Shown here in pieces: positions 5,195-7,688 of a stretch of DNA of 7,688 nt. Each line of letters opens with the position of its first letter. The first letter of the stretch is position 1. Source of the DNA: an uncultured Collinsella sp. (GTDB lineage Bacteria; Actinomycetota; Coriobacteriia; Coriobacteriales; Coriobacteriaceae). The position numbers and the translations under genes were made by a program. Under the pieces are notes generated by a model that saw nothing but the letters and a program-made list of their open reading frames with translations, searched no databases and had not been told where the DNA came from. The stretch covers positions 1 to 7,688 of the forward strand of contig CAAELJ010000092.1 of assembly GCA_900756725.1 (NCBI GenBank), in the 5' to 3' direction.

Positions 5195-6493
5195 CTACCG
5201 GTGGTCGGCGATGTAGCCCAAAGCGACTGCCGCATAAGCCGCGGCGCCAAGGGGAAGCTCGGCATCGCTAAAACGTGCCTTGGGATGATGCTGAGCAAAA
5301 TGCTCGTCCGTATCAGTCACGGCAGCGCCCACGGTAAAGTACGCACTCGGGATCTCACTCGAGATCAACGCGAAGTCCTCACTCGCCATGGCGTGGAACA
5401 GCGGCAGGAAGGTGGCCTTGGGCAGTGTCGCACCCACATAGCCAAGTGAAGCCTGGGTCATATTGTCATCGAGTACCAGCGGCGGAACATCCGAGAGCGT
5501 CTCGATAGTCGCCGGCGTACGATAGGTCGTGGCAACGCCTTTGACGACCTCCGCGATGCGGGTCTTGAGGTGCTCCATGAGCTTGACGTCGAAGCCACGC
5601 AGCGTTCCCTCGAGCACACAAGTGTCGGGGATGACATTTGCGGCCTGACCGCCGGCGAACTTGCCAACGGTAAGCGCGACCTCCTTGGCCGCCGGCACCT
5701 CGCGGGAGATGAGCTCCTGAAGCGCCAGATGCACATGGACGCCGGCCGTGATGGGGTCGATGCAGATCTCGGGGCTCGAGCCATGGCCGCCCTTGCCCTG
5801 AAGCGTGACGCGAAAACCGTACACGCCCGAGAGCGCCGGGCTGCCGTAGAGCACCAGGCCAAGCGGCGACTGGCTATTGACATGCATGGCAAAGGCGGCC
5901 TGGGGGCGTGGGCTCTGCAGCAAACCGTCGACGATGGCAGCACGGGCACCCTCAAAGGTTTCCTCGCCCGGCTGGAACAGCAACTTAACCGTGGCGTTGG
6001 CGTCGAGAAGCTCGGACTCGCGGGCCTTGAGCATACGAGCCGCACCAAGCAGCGCCGTCGCGTGCATATCGTGACCGCAAGCATGCATGCAGCCATTGGT
6101 GGATGCAAAGGGCTCGCCGGATTCCTCGGCAACGGGAAGGGCATCCATGTCGCCGCGGAGCATGATGACCGTACCGGCCTGCTTGTCCGTGCACGTACCG
6201 TTACCCCGAGCAGCAGCTGCCGCGCCGGCACCGATAAGGCCAACGACACAGGAGCCGTCGACAAGCACGGCATAGGGAATATCCATCTCGTCCAGACGCG
6301 CCTGGATAAAGGCGGACGTCTGCGGAAGGTTGTTACCCAGCTCGGGCATCTGGTGTAGATCGTGTCGCCACACAGCAAGCTCGTCTGCAAAAGTCTGAGC
6401 TTCTGCAACAAGACCGTCACCGATAGCGGCCTGCGCCGCTGCGGTAGCCTTGGGCGCTGGTTGCGGTTGAAAATCGGACAAAGCTGGTGCCAT
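5195..6493 (-). CDS. M20D-family metallo-amidohydrolase (hippurate/IAA-amino-acid hydrolase type)
   Basis: This cytosolic metal-dependent enzyme is predicted to hydrolyse an amide bond in an N-acyl amino acid or related small substrate. Family relatives include hippurate hydrolases, auxin-conjugate hydrolases and N-acetyl-diaminopimelate deacetylases; the substrate here cannot be read from sequence. In the 432-residue protein, DLHQMPELG (45-53), MLRGDMDALP (111-120), HACGHDMH (137-144) with Cys139 and His141, QPGEE with Glu177 as likely general base and Glu178 as ligand, His204, GGHGSSP (235-241), SEDF (371-374) and His403 cover the expected catalytic and metal positions. The central 230-320 region is the lid/dimerisation domain. 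There is no signal peptide. An Ala/Gly-rich stretch (88-99) precedes the catalytic core and looks like a loop insertion. The ATG at 6493 is chosen because GGAGG lies six bases upstream; a longer frame to 6547 lacks such a site. An MFS remnant follows, hinting at a former import-and-hydrolysis pair. Confidence 0.92.
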   Translation of the reverse strand: MAPALSDFQPQPAPKATAAAQAAIGDGLVAEAQTFADELAVWRHDLHQMPELGNNLPQTSAFIQARLDEMDIPYAVLVDGSCVVGLIGAGAAAAARGNGTCTDKQAGTVIMLRGDMDALPVAEESGEPFASTNGCMHACGHDMHATALLGAARMLKARESELLDANATVKLLFQPGEETFEGARAAIVDGLLQSPRPQAAFAMHVNSQSPLGLVLYGSPALSGVYGFRVTLQGKGGHGSSPEICIDPITAGVHVHLALQELISREVPAAKEVALTVGKFAGGQAANVIPDTCVLEGTLRGFDVKLMEHLKTRIAEVVKGVATTYRTPATIETLSDVPPLVLDDNMTQASLGYVGATLPKATFLPLFHAMASEDFALISSEIPSAYFTVGAAVTDTDEHFAQHHPKARFSDAELPLGAAAYAAVALGYIADHR

Positions 6494-6523
6494 AGATGCC
6501 CTCCAGTAACGTTTTTGCAGCAA

Positions 6524-6562
6524 GCACTTTGATAGCATAAAGTGCAAGGTACAACTTTAAGG
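6524..6562 (-). promoter_or_regulatory. putative promoter with palindromic operator for the amidohydrolase gene
   Basis: GCACTTT (6524-6530) and AAAGTGC (6539-6545) are perfect inverted copies around eight bases, a 22-base palindrome about 30 bases before the amidohydrolase start. On the minus strand a possible -10 box, TATGCT (6539-6534), sits largely in its centre, with a weak -35 candidate TTAAAG (6560-6555) 15 bases upstream or CTTAAA at 16. A repressor bound there would block transcription. This is the only gap between the upstream terminator (6571-6597) and the gene, so some promoter is expected here. Confidence 0.45.
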
Positions 6563-6570
6563 GCGACGCA

Positions 6571-6597
6571 TAAAAAATGCCGCCCCGGGAGGGCGGC
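6571..6597 (-). terminator. rho-independent terminator of the EamA permease gene
   Basis: The minus strand has GCCGCCC (6597-6591), a five-base loop and GGGCGGC (6585-6579), followed by ATTTTTTA. It is a textbook strong terminator beginning 12 bases after the permease stop codon. It makes the permease a separate transcription unit from the amidohydrolase. Confidence 0.92.
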
Positions 6598-6609
6598 GCA
6601 ACAAGTTGT

Positions 6610-7593
6610 TTACAATTGCGGGCGCGGCTTTTTGCGCAAAAAATCGAAGTGAGTCTCACTCAAGATAATCGACAGGAAGATAAGCACGAAGCCGGCGAGC
6701 AGGCGCGAGGTGAGCGCCTCCCCCATCAGCAGCACCGAAAACAACACGCCCGAAGGCGACTCCATCGAAAGGAGCAGTGAGCCCGTCGAAGCCGGGACAT
6801 GCGCCAGGCCGACGTTTTGGATGAGCAGAGCCACGCATGTGCAGCCCACCGAGAGAAACGCCATCACACCGATAAAGTTCGGCGTCCACACGGACAGAGG
6901 CGCCTGGGTCTCGAATAACAGCGACGAAACCAGGCTCAGCACGCCGTTGCCCACAAACATCCAAAACGTGATAACGTTGATGTCCATTTTGCGACCGTAC
7001 TTGGCGGTCACCGCCATCTGGATGGCGAAGAAGACCGCGCCTGCCAGCGTAATGACGTCACCGATGTTGAACTCGACGCTATCGAGCGCCACCAAGCCAA
7101 TGCCCGCCAAGCACAGCAGTGCCGCGCCCAGGTTATAGCGGGTGAGTTTTTCTCCGCTCAGAAAATAGCTCGCGAACGGCACGAGGATGCAATACGTGCC
7201 CGTCAAAAAAGCATTCTTGCCCGCCGTAGTATATGCCAGACCGACCGTCTGCAACGCATAGGCCGCCCACATGAGCACGCCCATACTCAGGCCAACGATC
7301 AGATTGCGAGCGTTGAAATGTGCAGTGATGCGCTTGTGGAAGACGGCAAACATGACCAACGCTGCAGGCAGAAAGCGTACATAGAGCAGCTCGAACACCG
7401 GAATGGTGCCGAGTGCGTCCTTCATAGTGGTAAAGGAGTAGCCCCAGATGACCGCCACCGAAAGTAGCAAAACTTTCCAGAACAGCGGGGAGCGTGCGCC
7501 GGCGCCCCTGGGAATACCGCCCGCGCCCAAATCCTCACGGGCCACAGGGCTATCGGGCATGTTTTCGATTTCGTTGGCAGCGTATTGGGCCAT
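6610..7593 (-). CDS. EamA/DMT-superfamily permease
   Basis: This is an integral membrane protein of the drug/metabolite transporter superfamily, whose members move small metabolites (often amino acids or related compounds, commonly outward); the substrate cannot be inferred. The 327-residue protein has a hydrophilic N-terminal tail of about 36 residues, longer than usual, then about ten predicted helices near 38-56, 65-85, 98-118, 125-145, 153-171, 178-196, 206-226, 238-258, 266-290 and 296-313. The two EamA halves are visible; the second ends with the typical MGEALTSRLLAGFVLIFLSI segment. The C-terminus is short and basic (LRKKPRPQL), consistent with a cytoplasmic end. The ATG at 7593 has GAGG seven bases upstream. 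It has its own promoter candidate and a strong terminator, so it is not in an operon with the amidohydrolase, though a related role is possible. Confidence 0.92.
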   Translation of the reverse strand: MAQYAANEIENMPDSPVAREDLGAGGIPRGAGARSPLFWKVLLLSVAVIWGYSFTTMKDALGTIPVFELLYVRFLPAALVMFAVFHKRITAHFNARNLIVGLSMGVLMWAAYALQTVGLAYTTAGKNAFLTGTYCILVPFASYFLSGEKLTRYNLGAALLCLAGIGLVALDSVEFNIGDVITLAGAVFFAIQMAVTAKYGRKMDINVITFWMFVGNGVLSLVSSLLFETQAPLSVWTPNFIGVMAFLSVGCTCVALLIQNVGLAHVPASTGSLLLSMESPSGVLFSVLLMGEALTSRLLAGFVLIFLSIILSETHFDFLRKKPRPQL

Positions 7594-7633
7594 GGAACAT
7601 CCTCACACTCAATCTGGGCGTGGTGTCCGCACG

Positions 7634-7662
7634 CGTATGGCTGCGTGCCGCCTCATGGTCAA
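7634..7662 (-). promoter_or_regulatory. putative promoter of the EamA permease gene
   Basis: On the minus strand TTGACC (7662-7657), five of six to the -35 consensus, is followed after exactly 17 bases by CATACG (7639-7634), a weak -10 match of three of six. It lies about 40 bases before the permease start and directly after the incoming terminator, a sensible place for a promoter. Confidence 0.45.
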
Positions 7663-7688
7663 ATAAAAACGGGGCGCACCGGAACCCC
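7661..7688 (-). terminator. probable terminator of a gene upstream of the window (cut by window edge)
   Basis: The minus strand starts with GGGGTTCCGGTGCGCCCC (7688-7671), in which GGGGT can pair with GCCCC, followed by GTTTTTATTT. The stem may extend beyond the window. The T-rich tail fits a rho-independent terminator for a gene lying to the right on the same strand. Confidence 0.55.

Noticed and set aside
5570..6358. Plus-strand open frame of 262 codons opposite the amidohydrolase gene
   Set aside because: It is an antisense shadow of a gene with a complete set of M20 motifs. No start signal or domain supports it.

Overview
The window looks like a chromosomal segment from a high-GC actinobacterium of the class Coriobacteriia, most likely Collinsella or a close relative. 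This rests on the GC-rich codon usage, the style of the proteins and the repeat-rich gaps; no marker here fixes the genus. All five genes lie on the minus strand, so transcription runs from right (7688) to left (1). No RNA gene, CRISPR array or transposase gene was seen.

In transcription order the layout is: (1) the likely tail of a terminator from a gene outside the window (7661-7688); (2) an EamA/DMT-type permease with its own promoter and a strong terminator; (3) an M20D metallo-amidohydrolase followed 39 bases later by a severely truncated MFS transporter, probably one transcript, with a palindrome lying over the presumed promoter; (4) a 207-base block (4604-4810) of three consecutive long imperfect inverted repeats, the last of which supplies the final codons of the MFS remnant; (5) hisS (histidyl-tRNA synthetase) with a consensus -10 box close to the repeat block and a clear terminator; (6) ppc (phosphoenolpyruvate carboxylase) with a consensus -10 box, a doubled start/ribosome-binding region and a short terminator hairpin.

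hisS and ppc are complete housekeeping genes with all key motifs: His-tRNA charging and anaplerotic CO2 fixation to oxaloacetate. The amidohydrolase and the MFS remnant may once have formed an uptake-plus-hydrolysis pair for N-acyl or peptide-like substrates, but the transporter keeps only its first four or so membrane segments.

Nothing here amounts to a demonstrated new system. The part most worth a second look is 4600-4816: three stacked hairpins, two of them apparently related to each other, flanked by a 9-base direct repeat, ending a broken transporter gene and sitting where the hisS -35 box should be.
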